A stretch of 64,000 nt of DNA from Oncomelania hupensis (GCA_036898135.1 CM072525.1:25175059-25239058); one strand, 5' to 3'; shown: positions 1 through 9,689, counted from the stretch's first letter. The notes: generated from the letters alone by a model not told the origin. Program-made: numbers and translations.

Positions 1-1775
1 GAATCTGATAAAGCGGAGCCAGGTCGGATCTGAAACTTTCTATCGGTAAAAAAAAAAGTTCAATAAAAATGGGTAAGTTCCCACATTTGCCCGGGATTTC
101 TAGATCTTTTAGAATCCCGAACTTTCAAGTCGTGTCATACGCCTTTTCTAGATCAAACAACACAGAAACAACATGTTCACCGTTAACCAACGCGTTTTTG
201 ACGAACGACTCGAATTGAACGAGATGATCTGAAGTGCTCCTGTTTTTGCGGAAACCACACTGAAAAATATCAAGAGCGTTGATGGATTCTTACTGTCACA
301 TCAAACGCTCATAGATCATTCTTTCCAAAGTTTTGCACAAACAGCTTGTAAGAGCAATGGGCCTGTAGTTGTTTGGATCAGGGTGAACCTTACCAGGTTT
401 AGGGATTGGAACAACAACTGCTTCCTGCCAAGATGGGGGAAAGGAACCAGAAGACCAGATATGATTAAACACAGCCAAGAGAAATTTAAGGGAATCGTTA
501 GGCAGGTGCGAAATTAACTGGTAATGAATATCCATAGAAAAGGTAAGGTTATATGGGTCACAATTATCGGAGTCCAAAAAGCAGGGTTCTCGTTCTTTTT
601 TATCTTTGATGTCTTGGATTTTTTGGGAATAATGAGCAGACGACGAATTGTGGTGGATAGTAGATGCCAACAAATTAGCCAACTGCTTTTTGTCAGTGAT
701 AATCTGTCCACGTTTTTTTCAGACCTTGGATCAAAGCTTTGGATTTTTTTCCTTTAATTTAAAAAAAAATATTTTTCGGACTGTTTTGGAAGAAGTTTTG
801 GTATGAAGTTTGGAACAGAAGGTTTTCCAGGATTGACGCCTTTTTTGTTTAAAGAGATACCTAGTTTTAGCTCGTAGCTTCTGGTGATTAAGTTTATTTT
901 CAGCAGTAGGATTTTGAAAGGAACTTTGTTGGGCTTCCTTTGGTGATGAAGAGTCTTGCATTCTTAATCAAACCAAGGGCTCTTCGGAGCACTGCTTTTA
1001 ATAGACGCTTTGGGTATATTTTCGGAAGCACGTTCTAATAGGATATGAGAAAACTCCAAAGCTGGATCTTCGGAATTTAGAATGTCATTGGCCATTCGAC
1101 AAGCTACGGAGTGTCCAAATTTGTTTTAAATTCCAGCGCTGCTGGAGTTCTTCAGATTGATCTTCTAGAAACTTTTGAAAAATAGGAAAATGGTCACTCC
1201 CTCAAAGATCCGAATGAGGTTTTCAATCCAGATCCAATAAAAGAGAAGTGTCACAGATGGTCAGGTCTAAATTAGAAAATGTTTCTAAATGACAATAGGT
1301 AGGAGAATCTGAATTTAAAATACTGAGGTTGAGGTCATTGAAAACATTCTCCAGAATTTTGCCTTGGGGATTCTGATGGTCACTTCCCCATCTGAGAGAG
1401 TGACCACTCAGATCCCCAACAATCACAAAGGGAGATGGGAGTTGGTCTATAAAGTTTAATAAATCAGCTTTACATATGGTTTTTGAAGGGGATAAATATA
1501 AGGAACAGACTGTTACAGTTTGTTTAAAGATATTCGAGCAGCAATCGCCTCTAGGGTTGTGGTCAATGTAACTGGGCTAAATAAAATGTCTGACCGAACA
1601 CATAAAGCATTCCCACGAAAAATATTGGATTGTGGGCAAGAGTATCCAGACAATTGAAGTATTTTATCAGGACTCAAAAGTTTCCTGTAGACAACTGATA
1701 CTTGGTCGGTTGTTAATAAACAGGAGCAACTGTTGGATTTAGGGCCTCTAATTTTCCATTGTATTATAAAAGTCC
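1..1775 (-). pseudogene. Jockey-type ORF2 fragment: endonuclease and N-terminal RT (dead)
   Basis: Read leftwards, the endonuclease starts IIQWKIRGPKSN near 1775. It continues through VGDLSGHSLRWGSDHQNP (near 1400) and NLDLTICDTS (near 1270) to GSDHFPIF (near 1190). A basic linker follows, then the RT with PSWQEAVVVPIPKPGKVHP (near 420), NNYRPIALTS (near 370), GFRKNRST (near 245) and FDLEKAYDTT (near 145). In a live element this protein nicks target DNA and primes reverse transcription. Here the frame is broken by TGA at 719-721, 731-733, 296-298, 125-127, 1223-1225 and 1202-1204, and by frameshifts before 1400. The C-terminal RT and RNase H lie outside the window for this copy. Confidence 0.85.
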
Positions 1776-2311
1776 TGATAAGAAGAAATAAAAATAATAT
1801 TTTATTGCAATCAATTTTTTACTCTGATATTTCTCCTTAATTATAGCAATTTTTTTAGCTGGAGATGGAGGTGCTGACCCCTGTTGAGGTGACTCCTCCA
1901 TGTCAATAGTTTCTACCTCCAAGGAGGCGAAACGAAGTAATGTCTTTTTTTTAGAAGACAACGGTCCTGGTTTATTTTCAGTCCTTGAAGAGGACTTTGA
2001 GTTTGTGGACCGTTGTGCGGTCCCAGTCAAAGGTGTTCGACTTCGACGGGGCGAGGAGGAGGAGGGGCGTGGACCGGGTGCCCTCCCACGTCCCGAAAGT
2101 ACAACAGGGTGTAGAGGTGTGGTAAGGGGGGTGGAGACGGCTTTTCACGCAGCCGCCGGCGCGCTCACCTTAAGAGATTACATTGTCTTAGTGGTAGTCG
2201 TCCCGCTTGAACACTTGATTACTAGAGCCAATACTATCTTTTTCTATTGTTTTTATCAATTCTTTCAGAGAATTGAGAATTGCTTGAGCACGTATGGCAA
2301 AGTATTTGTTA
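1776..2311 (-). pseudogene. Jockey-type ORF1 (gag-like), C-terminal part, left copy
   Basis: This is the part of ORF1 left of the nested RTE. Minus-strand reading gives a leucine-rich KELIKTIEKDSIGSSNQ segment near 2270. A Pro/Ser/Arg-rich stretch follows (GPRPSSSSPRRSRTPLTG, near 2050), then a Lys-rich end (LSSKKKTLLRFASLEVETID, near 1930). Several stops interrupt it. Low-complexity basic and Ser/Pro-rich ends are usual for the RNA-binding ORF1 proteins of this group. I assign it by position between the ORF1 start and the endonuclease rather than by a conserved domain. Confidence 0.55.
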
Positions 2312-2325
2312 AGGCCTATCCTATC

Positions 2326-3006
2326 CTATCCTATACCGTAACTCAGAGGTCGTAGGGGCACTACAGATGATTGTTTAACCAACGTAATCCATCTTTCTCT
2401 GTCCTCAGCAACCCTGATGGTTTCGCTCAGTGTCAAACCAGTCCATTCTCGAATGTTGTCCTCCCACCTCTTTTTCGGCCTCCTTTTTCTTCTACCTCCT
2501 TGCACTGTGCCTTGCAGGATGGTTTTTGCAAGGCCTGATGATGTGGTGACGTGTCCATACCATCGGAGTTTCCGTTTTTTCACCACTGTGAGCAGGTCAT
2601 CGTGTTGTCCAATGGCTTGCGTGATGGTCTGTCGGACTTCGTCGTTGGTGTTGTGCTGGGTAAAGGAAATGCCCAGAAGTCTTCTGTAGCACTTCATCTC
2701 CTTGCTTTGTATTCTTCGTTTTTGATCTGCAGTGAGGGTCCATGTTTCGCAAGCGTATAAGAAGATGGAGATGACAAGGGAGCGCAGCACTCTTACCTTG
2801 GAATGTAGGTTGATGGTCCTGTCTTTCCAAATGGGCTTCAACATTGCCAGGGCAGCAGTTGTTTGTGCGATACCGGAGAGTACTTTCTGTCGGGCCCCAT
2901 TGTCTGATACAATGGCTCCTAAATATTTGAAGCTATGCACTGTGTTGAGGGATTGGCCTTGGACTTTGATGTCCATGTTAATGCCATTGGTGTTGTTGGT
3001 CATCAT
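2326..3006 (-). pseudogene. RTE reverse transcriptase, C-terminal region, left copy
   Basis: This is an open stretch of 226 codons with the RTE C-terminal signature: HSFKYLGAIVSDNG, ISIFLYACETWTLTADQ, KLRWYGHV, GRRKRRPKKRWEDNIREWTG and RPLSYGIG at the end. It joins directly to the RT core at 4117 once the solo LTR is removed. The first ATG is internal to the RT, so this is not an independent gene. The frame is open here but disrupted elsewhere in the element. Confidence 0.88.
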
Positions 3007-3009
3007 TTT

Positions 3010-4116
3010 TGTAACAAGCAGACCAGTTTACCCCGCACTATTTGAGCTTTTGCTTGTTTGGTCGGTGGTAAAACTTAGAAGGTTACTGTAGTCTATAGCA
3101 GACGATTAAGGTATAACTGATGTGTACACACACTGCGATCTGACGTGAGCCGTGTAGTGACATCATCGCGGCCTACGATGGTGTTTCGAATTTTATATCC
3201 ACTTAGATGGTTCAGCCAATCGGGACACAGGTATAGTGGTTAGAACCAGTTCTGGCCGATTCAGTCAAAGCCAGGTAGGAGGTCAGTCGAGTTTGAGACG
3301 CTAAGGAGTACACAGTACTCTCTGACAGAATCTCTCGTTAGAAGATTAGACAGCAATGCTTGTTGAATATCCGAATTCAATCAAGTAGCCACGGCCTGAC
3401 ATTGTCGAACAGTGAGACGCTCTGCACAGACCTATTATTCAGGGTTGTGCAGAATTTCGTCTCATATGTTACAGATGAGCAGGCGGTATATCGTAAGCCC
3501 AACTCGGCACAAGACAACACCAAGTCAACGCGTAAAGTGGGCTGCCAAGGCATCTACAGCATCGTGCGCAGATAGCCCCAAACGTCATACCAAAAAGTCA
3601 AAGACTACACGATGACACAGCGTGTACCAGAAGCTACCTCAATGCAGCGCTTCCACCACGCAGTTAAGTGCTCTAGAAACAGTGCACTAACACTCGGTAT
3701 AAACAGTACCACAGTAGTCCACTCTTCATGAACGCTAGTAGCCAGTGCCCGATGAAGAAAAAGTAGCTGCCTAGATTATCAGCGAGCGAATCATTCGCAT
3801 TGACAATTGAACTTTTAAGTTAGTTTCGTACTTCGAAGATCGTGTATAGAGTAGAAGAAATAAATATGTTATTCTTACTGTTATCAAGTGGCTGGACTAC
3901 ATATGATTCATAGCCGTGTGAAAGCTAGTGTGACAGTGATCTTTTACCATTTTTCTATCTATCTCTGTACCCCAGCCTAAACACAGACCGAGCTAAACAA
4001 ATAAATGTATTAAAGTAATTCACAGGGTGACTCACTAGCGGTCCCCATAGGATAAGACGAGAGGGTTACAGCATTCCATTGTGCACAGCCCAGCAACAAT
4101 AATACCCCACGTCACA
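3010..4116 (+). mobile_element. Solo LTR (family LTR-A) inside the RTE element, left copy
   Basis: The 1107-bp insert begins TGTAACAAGC and ends ACGTCACA, with the short inverted TG...CA termini of an LTR. It is flanked on both sides by the 5-bp direct repeat ATTTT (3005-3009 and 4117-4121). Removing it with one repeat restores the RTE reading frame seen uninterrupted at about 39.64 kb. Two AATAAA motifs on the plus strand (near 3860 and 4000) suggest plus orientation. No internal retroviral-type genes remain, so it is a solo LTR. A diverged relative lies at about 44.5-45.5 kb on the opposite strand. Confidence 0.85.
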
Positions 4117-5215
4117 ATTTTGGTCTTCTCTGCACTTATTTCCATTCCATAGGCTCTGGAGGTAGTGTCAAGCCTCTGTAGCAGCTGTTCAAGTTCTTGT
4201 TCCTCTCCAGCCAATCCATCAATGTCATCGGCAAAACGAAGGTTGGAGATTGCTCTACCCCCTATGCTTACTGTGCCTTCGTGATCTGCAAGGGCATCTG
4301 ACATGATGCGCTCTAGGAAAATGTTGAAGAGTGTTGGAGAAAGTAGGCATCCTTGACGCACACCGATTGTTGTTCTGAACCAGTTTTCGATGGCGCTGTT
4401 ATGGAGGACTGCACTGGTAGCCTTGTCATACAGGTTTTTGATGACTTCTATAATTTTAGGGCTGATCTGGTACACTCTCATGGTTGCCCACAGAGCTGCA
4501 TGCCAGACTCGATCAAACGCCTTCTTGAAGTCTATGAACACATGATATAGGTGTTGGTGCTGTAGGTATTTATCGCAGATTATTATGAGGTTGAAAATCT
4601 GTTCAGTGGTACTTCGCCCTGCCCTGAATCCTGCTTGTTCTTCAGCTATGATTTGTTAAGCTTGGGGTTTCAACCTGTTTCAGGAGGACCTTGCTGGGAT
4701 GACTGATGAGGCTGATGGTGCGGTAATTTTCACGCTCCTAAAGGTTACCTTTCTTTGGAAGAGTGATGACAAGCGACTGGGTCCATGGTGTAGGCCACTC
4801 ACCACTCTGCCAGATCTTGCATAATCTTGTATTGTTTGTGTTGTCAATCTTGATAATGGTGATGGCGTCAATCATCGCTTCTCCTCATGCTTGAAGCAGT
4901 TCCGCGGGGATGTTGTCCACTCCCGCTGACTTCCCTTTCTTCAGCGACTACACTGCTCCTCAACTTCTTCTCGGAGAATTGGGAGGATTTCTTCTTCTTC
5001 TCTGTTCTCGGGACATGCTAGAACTGATGGGTCTCCGTTTGGTGTGTGGTTGTAAAGATCAGAGCAGTACTCTGTCCATCTATCCAAGACTTCTTGCTCT
5101 TCTGTAAGGCATATGCCAAACTTGCTTTGGATCGTGGAGACCTTGGGCTGTTTAACACTTGTCAGCCGTTTCACAGTCTGGTAGGCTGACTGTGTGTTGT
5201 TGAGGCCACTTCAGC
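4117..5215 (-). pseudogene. RTE reverse transcriptase, core and upstream region, left copy
   Basis: Minus-strand pieces in order are an upstream linker (KRLTSVKQPKVSTIQSK, near 5150), EEEEILPILREEVEEQ (near 4980), a decayed stretch near 4870-4680, then FIDFKKAFDRVWHAALWAT (near 4520), GVRQGCLLSPTLFNIFLERI and the catalytic FADDIDGLAGEEQE block (near 4215). The FADD box carries the catalytic aspartates of RT. Stops and frameshifts between the pieces, for example in AEEQA.FRAGRS near 4650, make it non-functional. The upstream endonuclease is absent. Confidence 0.85.
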
Positions 5216-5755
5216 AAAACTCGGTTTGTTCGTACCACATGGGTTCAGAGTCTCATACCGTTTTCTCACTTCTATGTTCTTATTTTCTGAATTTCAGCCT
5301 CCCTGATCCAAATAGGGCAAGATTTTGACGATGCATGATGATCTCTCTTGCAATTTGCGCACTTCGTTGAGTGTGAGGTGACAACTCACATTTATATAGA
5401 TCACCCGGCTACCTAGCTCCAGCTTGGTGCCATTTCTAGCTCGTAGTTCTCATATTATTTCCGTGGGACAGTCCACTAAGAAACTTCCATCTCTCAGTCT
5501 TTTTATATCTTTGATCTGTCTAGACCCTCCCACAAACCACTTTTCCACGACAAATGGGGAAATGTTTTGGTTTTCGTTGGTCATACTAACAATCAAGAAG
5601 CGTGGCCATGTTTTGAAGAGGTCAGATTCCTTGACTGTTCGTCTAGTTTCCATGTCGCTGTCAGAATCGTGTCCATTAGTTTGGTCCAGTCCGTCATGAG
5701 TTCTTTTCAGCTTTTGGGTTTTTGTTTGTGTTGTCATTGTTGTCATTGTCTGGGC
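5216..5755 (-). pseudogene. Jockey-type ORF1 (gag-like), N-terminal part, left copy
   Basis: The reading begins MTTMTTQTKTQ near 5745, then an acidic/polar stretch (HDSDSDMETRRTV) and the conserved core WPRFLIV, SPFVVEKW, IKDIKRLRDGSFLVDCP and, past an in-frame stop at 5450-5452, VSCHLTLNEVRKLQ. That core is the recognisable gag-like domain of Jockey/CR1 ORF1 proteins, which bind element RNA. It ends where the nested RTE begins. The right copy reads K for E just after TRRTVK and otherwise matches closely. Confidence 0.7.
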
Positions 5756-6112
5756 ATTTCCTATACCCAGCACATCACCAGCGATGAAGTCCGACAGACC
5801 ATCACACAAGCCATTGGACAACACGATGACCTGCTCACAGTGGTGAAGAAACGGAAACTCCGATGGTATGGACATGTCACCAGATCATCAGGCCTTGCAA
5901 AAACCATCCTACAAGGCACAGTGCAAGGAGGTAGAAGAAGAGGGAGACCGAAAAAGAGGTGGGAAGACAACATTCGAGAATGGACTGGCTTGACACTGAG
6001 CGAAGCCATCAGGATTGCTGAGGACAGAAAGATGGATTACGCTGGTTAAACGATCATCTGTGGTGCCCCTACGACCTCCTAGTTACGGTATAGGATAGGA
6101 TAGGGATAGGAT
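5756..6112 (+). mobile_element. 5'-truncated RTE fragment, plus strand, left copy
   Basis: Only the last about 100 codons of the RTE protein survive (YTQHITSDEVRQTITQAIG to LTLSEAIRIAEDR), followed by a GGATA-rich tail ending near 6112. It sits at the 5' end of the Jockey ORF1. Similar strings TGTCATTG (about 5738-5750) and TGTCACTG (6112-6119) may be a diverged target-site duplication. A 2-bp loss in AEDR(ER)W shifts the end of the frame. It faces the minus-strand RTE nearby, giving two RTE 3' regions in opposite orientation. Confidence 0.85.
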
Positions 6113-6545
6113 GTCACTGAAGCGTAGGCTCAACGATTGCAGAAATAAACGGTCACCCTTGGAGAGCTGCCGTGCTAGGGAAGCGACAATGGATGGGCAG
6201 TGAGGTCCATAGGCCTGGGGCCGCCCCTCATGCCAGACCCTGCGCATTTGCGATTGTGACATGTTTAAACAGGCCACAACCATCCAGCCTCTGGCCATAC
6301 GGAACCACCTTACGTAGGCTTGCCTGTATGGGAAAGAGTTTTGGTGAGAAAGAAGGGATAGAAAGAAAAAAAAGGGAAAAGCTGCCAAGTTGGTGGAAAG
6401 AGTTTTAGGGTGAAATAGAATACAGGTGAAAGGAGCAGAAAGGCAGGAGCAAGACAAAAGGGAAGAAAAAGGGTTGGGCTAGCTTAGTCACCCAGCCAGA
6501 GAGAACCTAAGGTCTACCTGCCCGTGGGGGCGTTCTTCACTGATA
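6113..6545 (-). other. Presumed Jockey 5' leader, left copy
   Basis: This non-coding stretch lies immediately upstream, on the minus strand, of the ORF1 start and its inserted RTE fragment. It is present in both duplication units, and the right unit lacks about 50 bp of it near 19470. No ORF with recognisable similarity is seen. Its identity as the element's leader is inferred from position, and the outer boundary is uncertain. Confidence 0.4.
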
Positions 6546-6567
6546 CATTATGAATTAAAAGATTAGC

Positions 6568-7345
6568 ATCAACCTCCGGCTCAAAATACACTCATGTATT
6601 GTCAAATAAACTACAGCAAAAGTTGTATTATGTCAAAAAACGGTGACCTTGGGATGATATTAACCTTCAGTTACCTTGACCTTGGGATGACCTTGACGAG
6701 ACCTTTCATGCATGCCTGATCAAATAAACAAATGTTGCATACTATGTGTTAAATATACAGCAATTCCACTGCACGGTGACCTTTTTTAAAGTATCTTTTC
6801 GCAAGGCCTAAAATGGCCTTGACTTTCAAGATCAATGCAATCATCTCTAAATACAAGTTTGGACTCTATATCTCTCATAGTTTAGATGTCAAGGTCACTA
6901 TACTAACCGACTTTGGACAGCTCCAGTGATCTTGACATTTGTGAGGTTGACCAAATTTGTAAAGTATGTATGTCTCATTGATATCTATCACGCATCAAAG
7001 AATCACAAATTCAACCTAGAAAAAAAAATTGAAATTTTGTGAAAAAATGTGGGTTTTTTAAAACTAACATTTGATGACCCTGTGACCTTGACCTTGAAAT
7101 GAAGTCATTCATTCACTGATCATTTATGGGGTCTCATGGGTTATACACCATCTTACCAAGCTTGGTTAGACGACGGACAGACGGACGGACGAACCCATTT
7201 TTTTAATGTCATTTGTGGACTATTTAAGAATCATCTCGCACAGATTTGCAAAAATCTTGATTTTCTTGGTAGGGAGGGAGGGGTGGGGTGGGGGGGGATG
7301 AGTACATAGACTCACATTGATATGATATGCATGCGAGTCAAAAAA
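6568..7345 (+). repeat. Dispersed repeat family A (copy A1, 5'-truncated)
   Basis: This non-coding copy belongs to a family also found at 19.5, 45.5, 46.2, 51.4, 53.1, 56.3 and 60.3 kb. It begins inside the family at the CTCCGGCTC...AAATACACTCATG block. It ends with the family's 3' signature: an ACGGACGGAC stretch, GACTCATCTCGCACAGATTTGC-like sequence (diverged here), then ACTCACATTG..ATGCATGCGAGTCAAAAA. It contains several TGACCTTGA strings. No protein is encoded. Confidence 0.8.
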
Positions 7346-7729
7346 CTAAATTGTCTCGGTACTTCTTCACAACCTGTAAATAACACATTATTGCAACATA
7401 CCTGCAGGTCAGCCATCTTTTACATTATAACCACTAAAACAAAATTGCCTTCCGACAAACCGTTAATAGTATGTCGATTTTGTACAAACGGAAGCATGTC
7501 CTTGAGGTAGCTGGCAATACAAGGATATTCAAGACTTCCAACAGAGTTGTAAAAATTTCACAGCCCATTTACCAAAACCCTTATTTCATCTTTCACTTCA
7601 TCTAATAAGAAATACTTACAAAGTGTACGGGGTTGATCTAGTTTGGTCACATTAAGGGATTTACGAAATATGTTGCAATTTGTTTTCTAAGTCACACAAC
7701 ATTGAAATGTGGAATTTCCCTACACTTAC
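7346..7729. other. Intronic or 3' flanking sequence, left unit
   Basis: I see nothing recognisable here. The stretch matches 20296-20677 in the right duplication unit. It lies between repeat A1 and the leftmost cbEGF-like exon. No further EGF exon, stop-containing terminal exon or poly(A) signal of the host gene could be identified to its left. Confidence 0.5.
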
Positions 7730-7850
7730 CTTCGCAAGTCCTCTGATCAGTTTTGAGTAAAAAACCAACAGGACAGAAACAGAGGTGGGATCCGTCAGTG
7801 TTGTTACATAAGTGGCTGCATCCAATTGCTGTCAGAACACTCGTTGATAT
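7730..7850 (-). pseudogene. cbEGF exon with a 2-bp frameshifting deletion (left unit)
   Basis: This is the counterpart of exon 20678-20800. Acceptor and donor (AG at 7851-7852, GT at 7728-7729) are preserved, but the exon is 121 bp instead of 123 because CC is missing near 7825 (tccaattgct against tccaccattgct). The N-terminal DINECSD frame therefore does not connect to the C-terminal [11 protein letters not shown] frame. A second change turns LCSC into LCFC. If spliced in, it would shift the downstream frame; the exon may be skipped or the array may be dead at this end. Confidence 0.85.
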
Positions 7851-8309
7851 CTTTGGGAGAAAAGCAAAGGTAAGGTTTAGCATCAAACTCAAAACAAACT
7901 TTCCATGAAACAAAACATACTGGTTGCAGTTTATTCTCTAAATATATCGACCACCCAACTGATGAGACTGTTCTAAAAAAAATTAAAGAAACAAAATAAC
8001 TTCAAATCAGCAGAGTACTGCATTTTTTCAGTTGAATGAATATCAACACAAGATCGATCTATGAAATGTAAAAGCAAACTACTCTCCTGCGTGATCCAAT
8101 TCTTTAATAAACCCGGGCTGATGGCATACTTTTCCATTGAAAGGATGCTTTCATCAGAAAAGCATTGACATCAACAAATCAACGTATTTGAAAATGGCAG
8201 ATTTCTCACAAGGCTTTTGGCGTTAAGGACTTCAAAACAGTACTGCACCGTTTTAGTTGACTGAATATTAAACACATAACAATGAGATGTTGAATTTCCC
8301 TACCCTTAC

Positions 8310-8432
8310 CTTCACAAGTCCTCTGATCAGTTTTGAGTGAAAAACCAACAGGACAGGAACAGAGGTGGGATCCGTCAGTGTTGTTACATAAGTGGCTGCA
8401 TCCACCATTGTTGTCAGAACACTCGTTGATAT
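8310..8432 (-). CDS. cbEGF module exon (left unit, array unit 2)
   Basis: This 123-bp exon has phase 1 at both ends and encodes one calcium-binding EGF module ([42 protein letters not shown]). Six cysteines are present in EGF spacing. The N-terminal DINEC supplies the calcium-site acidic residues. The position normally Phe/Tyr in the C-x-[DN]-x4-[FY]-x-C consensus is His. The donor has become GTAAGG. It is the exact counterpart of 21265-21387 and part of a 431-bp exon/intron tandem array. Confidence 0.82.
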
Positions 8433-8740
8433 CTTTGGGAGAAAAGCAAAGGTAAAGTTTAGCATCAAAGTTAAAGCAAACTTTCCATAAACAAAACATA
8501 CTGTTTGAGTTTATTTTCTAAATATGTCGACCACCCAACTGATGAGACTGTTCAAGAAAAAAATTAAAGAAATAAAATAACTTCAAAACAGCAGAGCACT
8601 GCATTTTTTCAGTTGATTGAATATTAACATAACTCCCAAGGCTTTTGGCGTTAAGTAGGACTTCAAAACAGTACAGCACCGTTTTAGTTGACTGAATATT
8701 AAACACATAACATTGAGATGTTGAATTTCCCTACACTTAC

Positions 8741-8863
8741 CTTCGCAAGTCCTCTGATCAGTTTTGAGTGAAAAACCATCAGGACAGGAACAGAGGTGGG
8801 ATCCGTCAGTGTTGTTACATAAGTGGCTGCATCCACCATTGTTGTCAGAACACTCGTTGATAT
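8741..8863 (-). CDS. cbEGF module exon (left unit, array unit 1)
   Basis: This 123-bp phase 1-1 exon encodes a cbEGF module almost identical to its neighbour 431 bp to the left; the clearest difference is CPDGF against CPVGF. It is bounded by AG upstream (TTTGGGGAAAAG type context on the plus strand is the polypyrimidine tract) and a GTAAGT donor. It is the counterpart of 21696-21818. It would add one more calcium-dependent rigid EGF unit to the extracellular stalk. Confidence 0.82.
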
Positions 8864-9171
8864 CTTTGGGGAAAAGCAAAGGTAAAGTTTAGCATCAAAG
8901 TCAAAGCAAACGTTCCATAAACAAAACATACTGGTTTCAGTTTATTCTCTTAATATGTCGACCACCCAACTGATGAGACTGTTCAAGAAAAAAATTAAAG
9001 AAATAAAATAACTTCAAAACAGCAGAGTACTGCATTTTTTCAGTTGATTGAATATTAACATAACTCCCAAGGCTTTTGGCGTTAAGTAGGACTTCAAAAC
9101 AGTACTGCACCGTTTTATTTGACTGAATATTAAACACACAACATTGAGATGTTGAATTTCCCTACGCTTAC

Positions 9172-9222
9172 CTTCGCAAGTCCTCTGATCAGTTTTGAGT
9201 GAGAAACCAACAGGACAGGAAC
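9172..9222 (-). pseudogene. Truncated half cbEGF exon (left unit)
   Basis: Only the last third of the cbEGF exon remains ([16 protein letters not shown] plus donor GTAAGC). The N-terminal half is replaced upstream by sequence from the intron of a neighbouring unit (an aaatcaacgtatttg string follows the break), so no acceptor at the usual place survives. The counterpart at 22128-22178 has the same break, so the truncation predates the 13 kb duplication. It is unlikely to be spliced. Confidence 0.8.
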
Positions 9223-9689
9223 GCAACAGATGTAGGATCAAATCAACGTATTTGAAAATGGCACATTTCTCACAAGGTTTTTGGCGTTAAGTAGGACTTC
9301 AAATCAGTACTGCACCGTTTCAGCTGACTGAATATTAAACACCAGACTGATCTGTGGGATGGAAGAAAAAACTATTCTCCTGTAATATCTAGTATTTTAA
9401 CTAAGCCGAGACACCAACCTTGACCTATGAGGTAGGGCAAATACGATGGCACGGGAGGCTGGCCACTGATCCCAGTAATGTTCATGTGAAGTTTCATTGG
9501 TCAATATGTGATCATGGGTCTGGAGATACAGTGTGCAATGGAACTAGCCTACCTGCTATGGACAGAACTACCCACCTGCAACGAATCGCCGGGGCGAAAC
9601 TTATTTACACGTTCGTGTAAATCACAACATACAAGAAATAAGCTTACAGTATATACAACAAGGAAGCAAATAAAACGTGAAATCCATAC

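Larger units (their letters stand above)
2312..5215 (-). mobile_element. RTE-clade non-LTR retrotransposon nested in Jockey ORF1, left copy
   Basis: This is a 5'-truncated RTE element whose 3' end carries a pentanucleotide tail (GATAG repeats on the minus strand, seen as tatcc repeats at 2312-2335). It separates the two parts of a Jockey ORF1, so it is a later insertion. Its own RT is in turn interrupted by a solo LTR at 3010-4116. Microsatellite 3' tails instead of poly(A) are characteristic of RTE elements. Nearly the same protein is encoded by other copies at 28.8, 38.8-40.3 and 62.6-64 kb. Confidence 0.88.
1..6545 (-). mobile_element. Jockey/CR1-group non-LTR retrotransposon, left copy, with nested insertions
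   Basis: On the minus strand the order is 5' UTR-like leader (6545-6113), ORF1 start (5755-5216), a nested RTE element (5215-2312), the rest of ORF1 (2311-1776), then endonuclease and reverse transcriptase (1775-1). The 3' half is cut off by the window edge but is present in the right-hand copy. Stop codons and frameshifts show it is dead. The assignment rests on the ORF1 pattern (WPRFLIV, SPFVVEKW, KRLRDGSFLVDC), the APE-type endonuclease start IIQWKIRG and the RT block NNYRPIALTSCLCK. Confidence 0.82.
8300..9300 (-). repeat. 431-bp exon/intron tandem array of cbEGF units, left unit
   Basis: The exon left edges at 8310, 8741 and 9172 are each 431 bp apart. The intervening introns are also alike, with shared strings such as GGACTTCAAAACAGTAC and ACCACCCAACTGATGAGACTG. 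A fourth, more diverged unit with a longer intron (580-bp spacing) carries exon 7730-7850. Whole exon-plus-intron units were copied, which is how phase 1-1 EGF modules multiply without breaking the frame. Confidence 0.88.

Noticed and set aside
1900..2355. Plus-strand 151-codon frame
   Set aside because: It is antisense to the Jockey ORF1 remnant and RTE tail and has no similarity of its own.
6640..7100. CRISPR-like or satellite array because of recurring CCTTGACC strings
   Set aside because: Spacing is irregular, there are no spacers of uniform length, and the strings belong to a dispersed repeat.
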